Origin: an uncultured Alcaligenaceae bacterium
Lineage (GTDB): Bacteria > Pseudomonadota > Gammaproteobacteria > Burkholderiales > Burkholderiaceae_B
Assembly (NCBI GenBank): GCA_937896225.1
Contig: CALBMZ010000099.1
Coordinates: 1-64,000 of the forward strand
Reading direction: 5' to 3'
DNA length: 64,000 nt
A program made the position numbers and the translations under genes. This document shows positions 25,528 to 37,376 of the stretch, piece by piece. Position 1 is the stretch's first letter. Every line of letters starts with the position of its first letter. The notes beneath the pieces are model-generated. The model saw only the letters and a program-made list of their open reading frames with translations, was not told where the DNA came from and did not search any database.

Positions 25528-26213
25528 TTCGTACTCAAGGCGATCGTTGCGTCATTTTTGAGCTCGGTGATCACATTGATGCCAACACTGGGCTTAAATG
25601 TTTACACTTGGCGCAACAAATCAGGCGCGCAAATTTAAGAGGGGTGACAGATGTCATTCCCTCTTTTATAACCGTTGCGATTCAGTTTGAACCGCACCCT
25701 GATCATGGTGGTAACCCAACCGAGTACTTCAAAGAAGTCACGCGCTCATTGATTGACCAACCCGTTGACTCATCATTAATTGAATCACGCATCATTGATA
25801 TACCCGTTTGCTATGAAGCCGAGTTTGGTATTGATCTTGATTTTGTCGCGCAAACGGCAAAATGCTCAGTTGAAGACATCATTCGTGAACATACCGAGTC
25901 ATTAAGTCGTGTTTATATGCTGGGCTTTGCACCAGGGCAGCCATACATCGGTATTCATGGTGAGCGGTTAAATATACCAAGGCGTTCAACCCCTCGCACT
26001 GCACTGCCCCAAGGCTCTGTTGCGATTGCTAACCGACAAACCGTTATCTACCCAAACATCTTACCTGGGGGATGGCATGTGATTGGCACAACACCCATTG
26101 CACTGTTTGATCTTCACCGTGCACAACCCAGTTTGCTTGAACCGGGCGATCAAGTTCGCTTTGTTTCCATTTCCTCTGAACATTTTAAATCTATTCAAAA
26201 TAGCGAAACATAG
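25524..26213 (+). CDS. pxpB: 5-oxoprolinase subunit B
   Basis: IPVCYEAEFGIDLDFVAQ...YMLGFAPGQPYIG...PGGWHVIGTTPIALFD; GTG start. Confidence 0.93.
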   Translation: MIRTQGDRCVIFELGDHIDANTGLKCLHLAQQIRRANLRGVTDVIPSFITVAIQFEPHPDHGGNPTEYFKEVTRSLIDQPVDSSLIESRIIDIPVCYEAEFGIDLDFVAQTAKCSVEDIIREHTESLSRVYMLGFAPGQPYIGIHGERLNIPRRSTPRTALPQGSVAIANRQTVIYPNILPGGWHVIGTTPIALFDLHRAQPSLLEPGDQVRFVSISSEHFKSIQNSET

Positions 26214-26216
26214 GAT

Positions 26217-27227
26217 ATGGGCATACTGATTCACAAACCCGGCTTGCTCTCAAGCTTTCAAGACTTAGGGCGATTTGGCTTCCAATACCTAGGGGTATCG
26301 GTGACCGGCGCGATGGACGCTTTAGCGCACCAGATGGCCAACCGCATTGTGGGTAATCGTACCGATTTGGCCACTCTTGAAATGACGTTAATTGGTCCAC
26401 AACTGACCTTGACTGCACCGTGTTGCATCGCGTTAAGTGGCGCTGACATGCAAGCCACGCTTGATGGTCTACCCATGGCTCTCAATCGACCCTATATCGC
26501 TCGGCGTGGTCAAACGTTGAAGTTAATGTCTTTTGTCACGGGAGCACGTACCTACCTAGCGGTGATGGGCGGTTTTGCGCTCGACACGGTCATGAATAGT
26601 CAAAGTACTTATTTAAGAAGTGGCATGGGTGGTTGGCAAGGGCGAGCGCTTAAAAAAGATGACGAGATACCGCTGCAAACGCCGCTACCTGACAACGAAA
26701 CATTACTCAAAAAAATTGAGGCTGCCTGTTGGCAAGTTCAGCTTTACTTACCCCTCGCTTTACAGCTACCCAACCTAAATCGTGAATCGGTTCGGGTCAT
26801 CGCAAGCGACCAATGGCCTGCGTTTACTGCAGACAGTCTCGACCATTTTTTATCAAACCCTTGGCGCATTTCACGCGATTCAGAACGCATGGGGTACCGA
26901 CTTGAGGGTCCAAAACTAGCGCTCAGTCAACCGAAACAAATGCTGTCTGAAGTCACCAGTTTTGGCACCATACAAGTACCTGTTGATGGTCAGCCCATAA
27001 TTTTAATGGCTGACCATCAGAGTACCGGTGGCTACCCTAAAATCGCAACGGTTGCACAAGTCGACCTACCCACCCTGGCTCAACGTAAACCAGGTGACAC
27101 CGTACGATTTAAGTTGATTGATATGGCCGAAGCGCAAAGGCTTGACCAATTGCAGCAAGCAGCGATCAATCACTTAGCTCAACCGCTTGAACCTGTATTT
27201 AAGACGTTCCGTCCAACCTTCAATTAG
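26217..27227 (+). CDS. pxpC: 5-oxoprolinase subunit C
   Basis: HKPGLLSSFQDLGRFGFQYLGVSVTGAMDALAHQMAN. Confidence 0.93.
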   Translation: MGILIHKPGLLSSFQDLGRFGFQYLGVSVTGAMDALAHQMANRIVGNRTDLATLEMTLIGPQLTLTAPCCIALSGADMQATLDGLPMALNRPYIARRGQTLKLMSFVTGARTYLAVMGGFALDTVMNSQSTYLRSGMGGWQGRALKKDDEIPLQTPLPDNETLLKKIEAACWQVQLYLPLALQLPNLNRESVRVIASDQWPAFTADSLDHFLSNPWRISRDSERMGYRLEGPKLALSQPKQMLSEVTSFGTIQVPVDGQPIILMADHQSTGGYPKIATVAQVDLPTLAQRKPGDTVRFKLIDMAEAQRLDQLQQAAINHLAQPLEPVFKTFRPTFN

Positions 27228-27235
27228 GAAATCTG

Positions 27236-27988
27236 ATGACTCTACACATTGATCTGAACTGCGATATGGGTGAAAGCTTTGGTGCCTGGAAAATGGGCCA
27301 AGACGAGCAAATTTTGCCTTATGTGTCTTCAGCTAATATTGCTTGTGGTTATCACGCGGGTGATGCATCAGTTATGCGTCACACAGTTGCCCAAGCGATC
27401 AAGCATGGTGTCAAACTGGGCGCCCACCCAGGCTTGCCCGATTTGGTCGGTTTTGGTCGTCGCAACATGGCCATTTCACCTGAAAATGCATACGACATCA
27501 TGGTCGTACAAATTGGCGCATTAGCCGCCGTGGCTGCAACACAAGGCAAACGCTTGCACCACGTTAAAGCACATGGCGCGCTATACAACATGGCAGTCAA
27601 AGACGCCACCTTAGCGAAAGCTCTCGCGCAAGCCATCTCTGATGTGGATAAATCATTGATCATGTTTGTACTGGCAGGCAGTTGCATGGTTGAAGCGGCA
27701 CAACAATGCGGCTTAACGGTCAAACAAGAAGTGTTTTGTGACCGCACTTACCAACCTGATGGTTCACTGACACCTAGGCGCGAACACAACGCCATGATTA
27801 CAGATGTTAACCAGTCTATTACGCAGGTGTTACAGATGGTTCAAAAAGGGTTTGTCACGGCGGTTGATGGCAGCAAAGTGACTCTAAAAGCTGAAACGTT
27901 ATGTATTCACGGCGACCAACCCAACGCCGTCATTTTTGCTCAATCAATCAGATCTGCTCTACAAGATGCAGGCATCAACATCAGCTAA
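27236..27988 (+). CDS. pxpA: 5-oxoprolinase subunit A (LamB/YcsF family)
   Basis: IDLNCDMGESFGAWKMGQDEQILPYVSSANIACGYHAGD. Confidence 0.96.
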   Translation: MTLHIDLNCDMGESFGAWKMGQDEQILPYVSSANIACGYHAGDASVMRHTVAQAIKHGVKLGAHPGLPDLVGFGRRNMAISPENAYDIMVVQIGALAAVAATQGKRLHHVKAHGALYNMAVKDATLAKALAQAISDVDKSLIMFVLAGSCMVEAAQQCGLTVKQEVFCDRTYQPDGSLTPRREHNAMITDVNQSITQVLQMVQKGFVTAVDGSKVTLKAETLCIHGDQPNAVIFAQSIRSALQDAGINIS

Positions 27989-27994
27989 ATTTCA

Positions 27995-28055
27995 AGCATT
28001 CAAACAAGAGCCATATACTTTCTTATTTGAATGCTCTACTGTTTGAATGCTCTAC
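27995..28055. repeat. inverted repeat with duplicated 3' arm
   Basis: AGCATTCAAA (27995-28004) vs TTTGAATGCT (28026-28035 and 28042-28051); direct repeat TTTGAATGCTCTAC x2. Confidence 0.85.
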
Positions 28056-28115
28056 CGATTGCAACGCATCTGACCAGCTATCAGTAAGTGTTTGTCAATC
28101 GGCCCTAAAATCGCA

Positions 28116-31100
28116 TTACACCAAGACTCGTTCAATACCGCCCGCATTGGCATCGGCAACATATTTAGGCATCCAGTCTTCGCCCAAAATCAGACGCGCC
28201 ATTTCAACCACTATGTAGTCAGCTTTAGCAGCCGTATCTTGCTCAAACCTTGACAGGCCTTGCAAGCAAGACGGGCAAGATGTCAAAACTTTGACTTCGC
28301 CCTCAAAACCATCGCTGCGTATATCAGCCGTATTTTTGGCCAACTCTTCTTCTTTACGGAACCGAATTTGAGTTGAAATATCAGGCCGAGCGACGGCTAA
28401 AGTACCTGCCTCGCCACAGCAGCGATCGGTTTTAATGGTTTCATCACCCACTAAAGCGCGTACCGTTTTCATGGGATCTTGAAGCTTCATGGGGGTATGA
28501 CAAGGGTCGTGGTACATATAGCGCGTACCATTTACCCCCTCTAGCTTGACACCCTTTTCAAGTAGATACTCATGAATATCAATTAATCGGCAACCTGGGA
28601 ATATTTTTTCAAACTCATACCCGGCCAATTGGTCATAGCATGTGCCACAACTGACCACTACGGTTTTGATGTCTAAGTAGTTCAAAGTGTTGGCGACTCT
28701 ATGAAACAACACGCGATTATCAGTAATGATTTCTTGCGCTTTATCAGTCATGCCATTGCCGCGCTGAGGGTAGCCACAGCACAAATAACCTGGGGGCAGA
28801 ACAGTTTGCACACCCACATGCCATAACATGGCTTGCGTGGCTAGCCCGACCTGTGAAAACAATCGCTCAGAGCCACAGCCCGGAAAGTAAAACACCGCTT
28901 CAGTGTCAGCATTCGTGCGAGCTGGGTCACGTATGATTGGTACGTAGTTTGCATCTTCAATATCAAGCAATTTACGGGCTGTTTTTTTAGGCAAACCACC
29001 TGGCATTTTTTTATTAATAAAATGCACGACCTGCTCACGCATGGGCGGCTTGCCCACTGTTGCAGGTGGGCGCTCAGTTTGTTTGCGAGCAACTTTGGCC
29101 AACAAGTCATGGGCAAAACGCTGGGCCTTGTAGCCCACACCGACCATTGCTTGACGGGTTGCATTGATCGTGGCGGGGTCTTTGGCATTTAGAAAGAACA
29201 TCGCCGCAGAAGTGCCTGGGTTAAATGATTTGTGACCCATGCGACGCAACAACGCACGCATGTTCATCGATACTTCACCAAAATCGATATCAACCGGGCA
29301 AGGCGTATAGCACTTATGGCAAACCGTACAGTGGTCAGCCACGTCTTCAAATTCTTCCCAATGTTTTAAGCTAATACCCCGTCGCGTTTGTTCCTCATAC
29401 AAAAAGGCTTCAATTAACAAAGATGTCGCTAAAATTTTGTCACGAGGCGAATAAAGTAAATTGGCACGTGGTACGTGGGTGGCACAGACAGGCTTACACT
29501 TACCGCAACGCAAACAGTCTTTAATAGACGTGCTAATTGCCCCAATTTCGCTTTGCTGCATGATGAGCGACTCATGCCCCATCAAATTGAAACTCGGTGT
29601 CCAGGCGTGACGCAAGTCGGCCCCTGGCATGAGTTTGCCAGCGTTGAAATGGTCGTGCGGGTCAACCTCACGTTTGTACTGCTGAAAAGGCGCCAACTCG
29701 GCTTCAGTTAAAAACTCGTACTTGGTTAAACCAATACCATGCTCACCTGAAATCACACCATCAAGCGCACGCGCTATTTTCATGATGCGTGCAACCGCTT
29801 CATGGGCTTCTTGCAACATGCCATAGTCTTCTGAGTTAACAGGAATGTTGGTGTGCACGTTGCCATCGCCCGCATGCATGTGCAAAGCAACAAAGACCCG
29901 GCTTTTCAAAATACGGTTGTGTACGGCTTGCAACTCAACCATAATCGGTGCGAAGTCAGTGCCACCAAAAATATCTTCTAACTTCGCGCGTACTTCAACC
30001 TTCCAGGAAATACGAACTGTACGATCTTGCAACACATCAAATAACGTTGCGTCAGGCTGATTCACTAAACGTTGATCAATATCAGGCAGCAATGCTTCTA
30101 GGCCATGCGTCATGAAGCTTTGACGCGCATGGTTCAGAGGCAGATCAAGGTTGTCGAGCAACCACTGCCAACGCGCCTTAACATCAACCAATAATTGCGT
30201 GGCATGACGGGTACGATCGCTCAACAACTCTTCGCGAGAAATACCCTCTGCTGAACCACCCTCAAGTTTGGTAATAGGCAAGGGCTCAAGCAAACGCTCA
30301 TCGAGCGCAGTGATGAGTCGCAATTTATTTCGAGTAGACAACTCGACATTTATGCGCTCGATCGCATCGGTGTACTCACCCATACGGTTGAGCGGAATCA
30401 CCACATCTTCATTGATTTTAAAAGCATTGGTATGGCGTGCAATAGCCGCGGTTCGAGCACGGTCAAGCCAAAACTTTTTACGTGATTCTGCACTCACGGC
30501 AACAAAGCCCTCACCGTGGCGGGTATTGGCCATACGTATTACTTCACTGGTAGCAGCAGCCACAGCATTTTCATCGTTACCAACGATGTCGCCGATAAGT
30601 ACCATTTTAGGCAAACCGCCTCTTTTGCTTTTGGTGGAATAACCGACCGCACGCAAATAGCGCTCATCTAAATGCTCGAGGCCCGCCAAAATGGCACCCT
30701 GCTTTAAGCCAGTGCCATCGAGATAGTCTTTAATATCTACAATTGAAGGAATCGCGTCACGCGCTTGCCCAAAAAATTCAAGGCAAACCGTACGAGCATG
30801 TTTCGGCATGCGATGTAATACCCAGCGTGCAGCAATAATGAGGCCGTCACACCCTTCTTTTTGTACGCCAGGCAAGCCTGATAAAAACTTGTCAGTGACG
30901 TCTTTACCGAGACCCACTTTGCGAAATGAGGGGCCAGCGATGTCAAGGGTTTTGCTTCTTAAGGGTCGTTCACCCGGGGCAAATCGACCATCAGACCATG
31001 AAAGCTCAAAGGTGGCTGTTTGGGCATCATGAATTTTGCCCATGTTATGGCCAATTCGCTCAACGTCCAACCAATTACCATCGGGGTCGACCATGCGCCA

Positions 31101-32057
31101 CCAAGCCAAATTATCGAGTGCAGTACCCCATAAAACAGCTTTTTTTCCGCCTGCATTCATGGCGACGTTACCGCCGACACACGAGGCGTCTGCTGAGGTT
31201 GGGTCGACTGCAAAGACGAAGCCAGCCAACTCTGCTGCGTCAGATACACGCCGAGTAACCACACCAGCGCCCGATCTAATCGTAGCAACAGGCGCCGTTA
31301 AGCCGGGTAGCAATGTTTGCTCAACCGCACCTAAGTCAACCAGTTTTTCAGTATTGATGACGGCTGACTTCCAGGTTAATGGAATAGCGCCACCGGTATA
31401 ACCCGTTCCACCCCCTCGTGGCACAATCGTCAGGCCCAACGCAAAACAGCCCCGAACCATTGAGGCTAATTCAGCTTCCGTGTCAGGGGTGAGCACCACA
31501 AAAGGGTACTCAACTCGCCAATCTGTCGCGTCAGTGACGTGCGACACGCGAGATAAGCCATCAAATTTAATATTGTCACGATGAGTGAGCTTACCCAGCA
31601 CTTTCTTGGCTTGTTTGCGCATAACCGCGGTCTGCGCAAAGTCTTTTTGAAAGGTAGCTAGCGCCCGACGAGCGCTATCAAGTAAAGAAGCGACTTTTTC
31701 ATCACGCGCTAAGTCGTCTGAAGCGCGACGTTTATCTACCTCGTTTAACCGATGCTCGAGCGCCTCGATTAAAAGCTTTTGACGCTTTGGGTTATCAAGC
31801 AAGTCATCTTGCAAATAGGGGTTGCGGCGCACCACCCAGATGTCACCCAACACTTCGTAAAGCATACGAGCTGAACGACCAGTACGACGCTCACCCCTTA
31901 ATTCGCTTAACAAAACCCAAGCTGGCTCGCCCAGCAATCGACACACAACTTCACGATCAGAAAAAGAAGTGTAGTTGTAAGGAATTTCGCGCAAACGGGC
32001 ATCTTTTGACGCAGTCGGCAAACTGGCTAAAAATTGGCTAGAAATAGGGGCGTTCAT
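28116..32057 (-). CDS. large FAD/FMN-binding oxidoreductase fused to a 4Fe-4S/CCG-domain module
   Basis: 1313 aa: FAD_binding_4 ([17 protein letters not shown]), FAD-oxidase C-terminal, [19 protein letters not shown] and [16 protein letters not shown], two CCG motifs. Confidence 0.9.
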   Translation of the reverse strand: MNAPISSQFLASLPTASKDARLREIPYNYTSFSDREVVCRLLGEPAWVLLSELRGERRTGRSARMLYEVLGDIWVVRRNPYLQDDLLDNPKRQKLLIEALEHRLNEVDKRRASDDLARDEKVASLLDSARRALATFQKDFAQTAVMRKQAKKVLGKLTHRDNIKFDGLSRVSHVTDATDWRVEYPFVVLTPDTEAELASMVRGCFALGLTIVPRGGGTGYTGGAIPLTWKSAVINTEKLVDLGAVEQTLLPGLTAPVATIRSGAGVVTRRVSDAAELAGFVFAVDPTSADASCVGGNVAMNAGGKKAVLWGTALDNLAWWRMVDPDGNWLDVERIGHNMGKIHDAQTATFELSWSDGRFAPGERPLRSKTLDIAGPSFRKVGLGKDVTDKFLSGLPGVQKEGCDGLIIAARWVLHRMPKHARTVCLEFFGQARDAIPSIVDIKDYLDGTGLKQGAILAGLEHLDERYLRAVGYSTKSKRGGLPKMVLIGDIVGNDENAVAAATSEVIRMANTRHGEGFVAVSAESRKKFWLDRARTAAIARHTNAFKINEDVVIPLNRMGEYTDAIERINVELSTRNKLRLITALDERLLEPLPITKLEGGSAEGISREELLSDRTRHATQLLVDVKARWQWLLDNLDLPLNHARQSFMTHGLEALLPDIDQRLVNQPDATLFDVLQDRTVRISWKVEVRAKLEDIFGGTDFAPIMVELQAVHNRILKSRVFVALHMHAGDGNVHTNIPVNSEDYGMLQEAHEAVARIMKIARALDGVISGEHGIGLTKYEFLTEAELAPFQQYKREVDPHDHFNAGKLMPGADLRHAWTPSFNLMGHESLIMQQSEIGAISTSIKDCLRCGKCKPVCATHVPRANLLYSPRDKILATSLLIEAFLYEEQTRRGISLKHWEEFEDVADHCTVCHKCYTPCPVDIDFGEVSMNMRALLRRMGHKSFNPGTSAAMFFLNAKDPATINATRQAMVGVGYKAQRFAHDLLAKVARKQTERPPATVGKPPMREQVVHFINKKMPGGLPKKTARKLLDIEDANYVPIIRDPARTNADTEAVFYFPGCGSERLFSQVGLATQAMLWHVGVQTVLPPGYLCCGYPQRGNGMTDKAQEIITDNRVLFHRVANTLNYLDIKTVVVSCGTCYDQLAGYEFEKIFPGCRLIDIHEYLLEKGVKLEGVNGTRYMYHDPCHTPMKLQDPMKTVRALVGDETIKTDRCCGEAGTLAVARPDISTQIRFRKEEELAKNTADIRSDGFEGEVKVLTSCPSCLQGLSRFEQDTAAKADYIVVEMARLILGEDWMPKYVADANAGGIERVLV

Positions 32058-32152
32058 AGGTGACGCTTATAAAAAGATAGGTCTTTAAAATATGATTTTA
32101 AGACAAACCGACATCTATATGGGAATACCCCTATAGGGATATCTCTGAGCGC

Positions 32153-32647
32153 TCACAAACCTGACCAAGCCACAAACACCCAAGCCAATGTCGCGTAGCG
32201 GCCAAACTTACCAATCGCCATAAAAAACAAGCAAGGCAATAGCCGTAAACGCAATGAACCCGCGGCCAAACAAAGCGGATCGCCCACAACCGGCACCCAA
32301 GACAATAGAAGAACGGCCGGGCCAAATCGATTCAACGCATTCAACATTCGACCAGACGTTACAGGGGCTGGGTGAGTGATGGCAGGCTCAGCCTCTGGGT
32401 CTATGCCAAATTTGGGCTTTTGCAATCGTTGTCGCCAGCGATGCCACGCCAAGCGTAAGCCACGACCCATGCCATATGAAACTAATCCACCCAAGGTATT
32501 TCCAAAGCCCGCAACCAAGACAGAGAGCCAAATTAAGGGATGGTCGCTTGAAGCCCAGTAGGCTAACAACACAGGTTCCGAGCCCACAGGCAAAATGGTA
32601 GCGGCTAAAAAAGCAGATAAGAAAATCAGAACCATGCTACCAAACAT
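32153..32647 (-). CDS. YqaA/DedA-like membrane protein
   Basis: FLSAFLAATILPVGSEPVL...GNTLGGLVSYGMGRG...SWVPVVGDPLCLAAG. Confidence 0.88.
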   Translation of the reverse strand: MFGSMVLIFLSAFLAATILPVGSEPVLLAYWASSDHPLIWLSVLVAGFGNTLGGLVSYGMGRGLRLAWHRWRQRLQKPKFGIDPEAEPAITHPAPVTSGRMLNALNRFGPAVLLLSWVPVVGDPLCLAAGSLRLRLLPCLFFMAIGKFGRYATLAWVFVAWSGL

Positions 32648-32750
32648 TCTTTTTTACCTTAATAAAGTCTTTTTACACATAAAAAAACATATTTTTCAGG
32701 GCATGAAATAATAAAGACTTATTTTGTAACGTTCAAAGAGCCCTATTTTC

Positions 32751-34259
32751 ATGTCAACAGACTACCTCAAGCGCATCTTGTCTGCGAAAGTGTATGACGT
32801 CGCCGTCAAAACACCCCTAGAAAAAGCAGAATTATTATCTGAACGTATCGGCAATACGGTGCTGATTAAGCGTGAAGATACTCAAGCAGTGTATAGCTTC
32901 AAATTGCGGGGTGCTTACAACAAGATGGCAAACTTGAGCCCAGCAGCGTTATCAAAAGGGGTCATTGCGGCATCTGCAGGCAATCATGCTCAAGGTGTGG
33001 CGTTATCGGCACAACGCTTGGGTTGCCGAGCAGTCATTGTTATGCCCACCACCACGCCCCCTGTTAAAGTTGAGGCGGTACGTCGTTGGGGTGCTGAAAT
33101 AGTTTTACATGGCGAAAGCTATTCAGATGCATTCGATAAAGCGCAAGAAATTCAAGCTAAGCGTCACTTAACGTTTGTGCACCCCTTTGATGACCCCGAT
33201 GTGATTGCCGGTCAAGGCACCATCGCGATGGAAATCTTGCAACAACACACGGGCCCTATTTATGCAGTGTTTGTGGCAATTGGTGGCGGCGGACTCATTG
33301 CTGGTGTATCAAGCTACATCAAAGCGTTACGACCCGACATAAAAGTCATTGGCGTACAAACGGTTGACTCAGATGCCATGGTGCGCAGCATTCGGGCGGG
33401 CAAGCGTATTCGCTTAAACGATGTTGGTTTATTTTCTGATGGCACCGCCGTCAAGCAGGTTGGGGTTGAAACCTTTAGGCTCGCTAAAGAGTATGTCGAT
33501 GACTACATTATCGTTAACACCGACGAAATTTGTGCCGCAATTAAAGATGTATTTCAAGACTCTCGCCGGGTCTTAGAGCCAGCAGGGGCATTGGCCATTG
33601 CGGGCGCCAAAAAATACGTGGCACAACACAATCTAAAAAAACAAACACTGGTGACGATTGCATGCGGTGCAAATATGAACTTCAATCGTTTGGGCTTTGT
33701 GTCTGAACGCGCCGAAGTCGGTGAAGCGCGTGAAGCATTATTTGCCGTGACCTTACCTGAAGAACGTGGCAGTTTTAGGGCACTTTGCAAACAGCTGGGT
33801 GCGCGCCACATCACTGAATTTAATTACAGAGTATCTGACACAAACGTTGCCCACGTTTTTGTGGGCGTGCAAGTTCAAGGCGCCACTGAAATTACAAAAC
33901 TCGCGTCGAGTTTAAAGAAAAACGGCTTTCCTACGGTCGATCTCAGCCAAGATGAGTTTGCTAAGTCACACTTGCGCCATATGGTAGGCGGGCGTTCAGG
34001 TTTAGCCAAAGATGAACTGCTTTACCGTTTTGAGTTCCCTGAAAGACCCGGTGCTTTATCACGCTTTTTAGATGCCATGCACCCCGAATGGAACATAAGC
34101 CTCTTTCATTACCGCAACCATGGCGCAGATTATGGGCATATTTTGGTGGGCATTCAAATACCTACCGGCCACAAAAAAGGGTTTAAAGCGTTTCTTGACG
34201 AATTGGGCTACCCCTACTGGCATGAAACCCAAAACCCTGCTTATCAACTTTTTCTTTGA
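32751..34259 (+). CDS. ilvA: threonine ammonia-lyase, biosynthetic, two ACT-like domains
   Basis: REDTQAVYSFKLRGAYNKM PLP motif; 502 aa. Confidence 0.96.
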   Translation: MSTDYLKRILSAKVYDVAVKTPLEKAELLSERIGNTVLIKREDTQAVYSFKLRGAYNKMANLSPAALSKGVIAASAGNHAQGVALSAQRLGCRAVIVMPTTTPPVKVEAVRRWGAEIVLHGESYSDAFDKAQEIQAKRHLTFVHPFDDPDVIAGQGTIAMEILQQHTGPIYAVFVAIGGGGLIAGVSSYIKALRPDIKVIGVQTVDSDAMVRSIRAGKRIRLNDVGLFSDGTAVKQVGVETFRLAKEYVDDYIIVNTDEICAAIKDVFQDSRRVLEPAGALAIAGAKKYVAQHNLKKQTLVTIACGANMNFNRLGFVSERAEVGEAREALFAVTLPEERGSFRALCKQLGARHITEFNYRVSDTNVAHVFVGVQVQGATEITKLASSLKKNGFPTVDLSQDEFAKSHLRHMVGGRSGLAKDELLYRFEFPERPGALSRFLDAMHPEWNISLFHYRNHGADYGHILVGIQIPTGHKKGFKAFLDELGYPYWHETQNPAYQLFL

Positions 34260-34370
34260 AGACAACGCGTGCCAAGCTAAATCTCACATACGTTCAGGTC
34301 GACAACATGAAACGGATGATAATTGAGATAATGTGAGCTCACGTCACGGTGCACCATGTAAGCCATGAAA

Positions 34371-35609
34371 TTAAGATTGGCCTGCGGAAACCTTGATGCA
34401 GGCCGCCGCTTTTTTGGCTTTTATGCGGGCGGCAGCAACGCTAAGATCGGTGGCAACACAGACACCTAGTCGGCGTTTCACGAACGATTCGGGCTTGCCA
34501 AACAGCCTGATATCAGTGCCAGGCTCTTGCAAGGCCTCGGCAACCCCCTCAAACACCACGTCATGGGCATCAACCCCACCGTAAATTACAGCGCTGGCTG
34601 ACGGTCCTCGCAACGCCACATTAACCGGTAAACCTAACAAAGCGCGAGCATGCAACTCAAACTCACTTTGCACTTGTGAAATAAGCGTGACCAAACCCGT
34701 GTCGTGCGGCCGAGGGCTCACTTCAGAGAACCAGACCTCGTCGCCTTTCACAAATAACTCAACCCCAAAAATACCTAACCCCCCTAAATTTTCTGTCACG
34801 TCACGTGCGATGTGTTGCGCGCGCTCAAGCGCCAGGTTTTGCATGGCTTGTGGCTGCCAACTTTCAACATAATCACCATCAACTTGATGATGACCAATCG
34901 GCTCACAAATATGCGTCTCTATTGCACCCTCTGCACCCAAAGCTCGAACGGTTAAAAGCGTTATTTCATATTCAAAATCAATAAAGCCTTCAACAATTAC
35001 GCGGCCAGCGCCCACTCGACCACCTGCCTGTGCATACGCCCAACATTTGGCAATATCGGATGCTGAACGCGCCACAGACTGCCCCTTACCAGATGACGAC
35101 ATGACCGGCTTGATCACACAAGGGAAGCCGACCTCAGCAGCCCCTTGTGCCAGTGCCACCTCGGTATCAGCAAATCGGTAGGGCGAGGTTGGCAGACCTA
35201 ATGTTTCAGCTGCTAAGCGACGTATACCCTCTCGGTTCATCGTGAGTTGAGCTGCGCGTGCAGTGGGGGTGACGCGTAAGCCATCACGCCCCTCTATTTC
35301 GACTAACAAATCGGTTGCAATGGCCTCAATTTCAGGCACGATGACATGGGGCTGATACTGGTCAATTACAGCCAGCAGTGCTTGGCGGTCTGCCATATTG
35401 ACGACAACCGAGTGGTGCGCCACTTGATGCCCTGGTGCATCAGCGTAACGATCAACTGCAATCACCTCAACACCGAGCCGCTGCAAAGCAATAATGACCT
35501 CTTTTCCTAACTCGCCTGAACCCAACAACATGACTCTAAAGCCACTTGGTGACAAAGGCGTACCAAATTTGACAGGTAACATTGAAGCGTACATGGCGGT
35601 ATATTCCAT
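34371..35609 (-). CDS. purT: formate-dependent GAR transformylase PurT
   Basis: [43 protein letters not shown]-grasp. Confidence 0.95.
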   Translation of the reverse strand: MEYTAMYASMLPVKFGTPLSPSGFRVMLLGSGELGKEVIIALQRLGVEVIAVDRYADAPGHQVAHHSVVVNMADRQALLAVIDQYQPHVIVPEIEAIATDLLVEIEGRDGLRVTPTARAAQLTMNREGIRRLAAETLGLPTSPYRFADTEVALAQGAAEVGFPCVIKPVMSSSGKGQSVARSASDIAKCWAYAQAGGRVGAGRVIVEGFIDFEYEITLLTVRALGAEGAIETHICEPIGHHQVDGDYVESWQPQAMQNLALERAQHIARDVTENLGGLGIFGVELFVKGDEVWFSEVSPRPHDTGLVTLISQVQSEFELHARALLGLPVNVALRGPSASAVIYGGVDAHDVVFEGVAEALQEPGTDIRLFGKPESFVKRRLGVCVATDLSVAAARIKAKKAAACIKVSAGQS

Positions 35610-35731
35610 AAAATTAACTGATAATAGATTTAATTATGACTCAAAAAATGGGTCTCTTAAGACAATTTATACCCGAAGCGGCACCGGCACAATCTCATAA
35701 CGATAGGCGTTTACACGACTACAATCAGAAC

Positions 35732-36718
35732 ATGGTCATTAAAACGATTACTCATGAATCAATCTTAGCCAGTGGGCAGCAGACGCTTGATACCGAAGCA
35801 CAAGCCTTAATTGCGCTCAATGCGAGGTTAGGTCAGCCTTTTGTTCTGGCTGTTCAGTCTATGCTGGCTTGCACTGGGCGTGTCGTGGTGTGCGGCTTAG
35901 GCAAAACCGGGCATGTTGGGCGAAAAATAGCCGCAACACTTGCCTCAACGGGCACACCAGCCTTCTTTATGCACGCTGCAGAAGCCTTGCATGGTGATAT
36001 GGGCATGCTCAGTTCAGGCGATTTACTGTTAGCGTTGTCCCATTCAGGTTCAGGCACAGAAATTCTTACCGTGCTGCAAAGTGCGCACCGCTTAGGTAAT
36101 CGCGTCATTGCATTAACTGGCCACCCCGATTCTGAACTGGCTAAATTGTCTGACATTCACCTTGATGTCAGCGTTGACCTTGAGGCCTGCCCGCTCAACC
36201 TAGCCCCAACATCAAGCACCACTGCTGCTATAGCGATGGGTGATGCCCTAGCCGTTGCCTGCTTGCAAGCGCGGGGCTTTGATGCGCAAGATTTTGCGCG
36301 GTCTCACCCCGGTGGTCAACTCGGTCGTCGCCTTCTGACCCGAGTAAGTGATGTGATGCGTCAAGGCACCGCATTACCAACTGTACTTGCGCACACCAGT
36401 ATGACTGAAACGTTAGAAGAAATGTCACGCAAAGGTATGGGCATGACTGTGGTCGTCGATAACTTAGGCACCCCTATTGGCATTTTTACAGATGGTGACC
36501 TGCGACGCTTGCTTGAACAACGGGGCGACATTCGCCACCTGTTTGCAAAAGATGGTATGAGCCCATCACCAAAAGTTATTGATGCCAACATGCTTGCAAT
36601 TGATGCAGCCACTACCATGGACCAACGAAAAATCACCCAGATGTTGGTCTGCTCACCCGAAGGACGACTCATTGGGGCCTTGCACATGCATGACCTCATG
36701 GCCGCCAAAGTCATTTAA
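35732..36718 (+). CDS. kdsD: D-arabinose-5-phosphate isomerase (SIS + CBS)
   Basis: GRVVVCGLGKTGHVGRKIAATLASTGTPAFFMHAAEALHGDMGM; start MVIKTITHES at 35732 preferred. Confidence 0.95.
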   Translation: MVIKTITHESILASGQQTLDTEAQALIALNARLGQPFVLAVQSMLACTGRVVVCGLGKTGHVGRKIAATLASTGTPAFFMHAAEALHGDMGMLSSGDLLLALSHSGSGTEILTVLQSAHRLGNRVIALTGHPDSELAKLSDIHLDVSVDLEACPLNLAPTSSTTAAIAMGDALAVACLQARGFDAQDFARSHPGGQLGRRLLTRVSDVMRQGTALPTVLAHTSMTETLEEMSRKGMGMTVVVDNLGTPIGIFTDGDLRRLLEQRGDIRHLFAKDGMSPSPKVIDANMLAIDAATTMDQRKITQMLVCSPEGRLIGALHMHDLMAAKVI

Positions 36719-36733
36719 TATTTTGTGCTGATC

Positions 36734-37324
36734 ATGAAAAATATCCCTCATCCTGCTGAAGCCCTTGTCTTAGCTCGAACACCCGCCACCTTGCTCGAAC
36801 GATTGATACGAATCAATTTAATGGTGTTTGATGTTGATGGTGTGCTAACCGATGGCAGCCTTTGGTATGGTGATCAAGGTGAAATCTTTAAGCGATTTCA
36901 TGCACACGATGGCCACGGCTTAAAAATGTTACTTAATAGTGGCATACGGGTCGCACTTATAACGGGTCGCACGAGCAAAATTGTAGGCATTCGAGCTGCC
37001 GAACTAGGTATTTCCGACGTTCTACAAGATGTTCGAGACAAGGGCCAAGCATTAACAGAGCTTGTCAATCGTCACCGCTTAAGTTTTGAATCAGTCGGTT
37101 TTATGGGAGACGATTTAATCGACATACCTGCTATGCAAAAATCGGGTTTTGCAGCAAGCGTTCCCAACGCACCCGCCTACATTACCCAAACGGCTCATTG
37201 GGTTTCAACCTTGCAAGGTGGGCATGGTGCCGTTCGTGAGTGTTGCGATTTAATTTTGGCATCTCAAGGCAAGCTGAGCCCATTCTTTCAACCCGGCCTA
37301 TTGGGGTCAGGGGTGATACAGTAA
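36734..37324 (+). CDS. kdsC: Kdo-8-phosphate phosphatase KdsC
   Basis: VFDVDGVLTDGSLWYGDQGE; follows kdsD. Confidence 0.94.
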   Translation: MKNIPHPAEALVLARTPATLLERLIRINLMVFDVDGVLTDGSLWYGDQGEIFKRFHAHDGHGLKMLLNSGIRVALITGRTSKIVGIRAAELGISDVLQDVRDKGQALTELVNRHRLSFESVGFMGDDLIDIPAMQKSGFAASVPNAPAYITQTAHWVSTLQGGHGAVRECCDLILASQGKLSPFFQPGLLGSGVIQ

Positions 37325-37376
37325 TGCTTGAGTGCACCCCCTTCAAGGCACTCGCCTTTACAGCCCAGGTGTCATT

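Noticed and set aside
27379-27747. Minus-strand 122-aa ORF in pxpA
   Set aside because: Antisense shadow; low-complexity Ala/Cys-rich translation.
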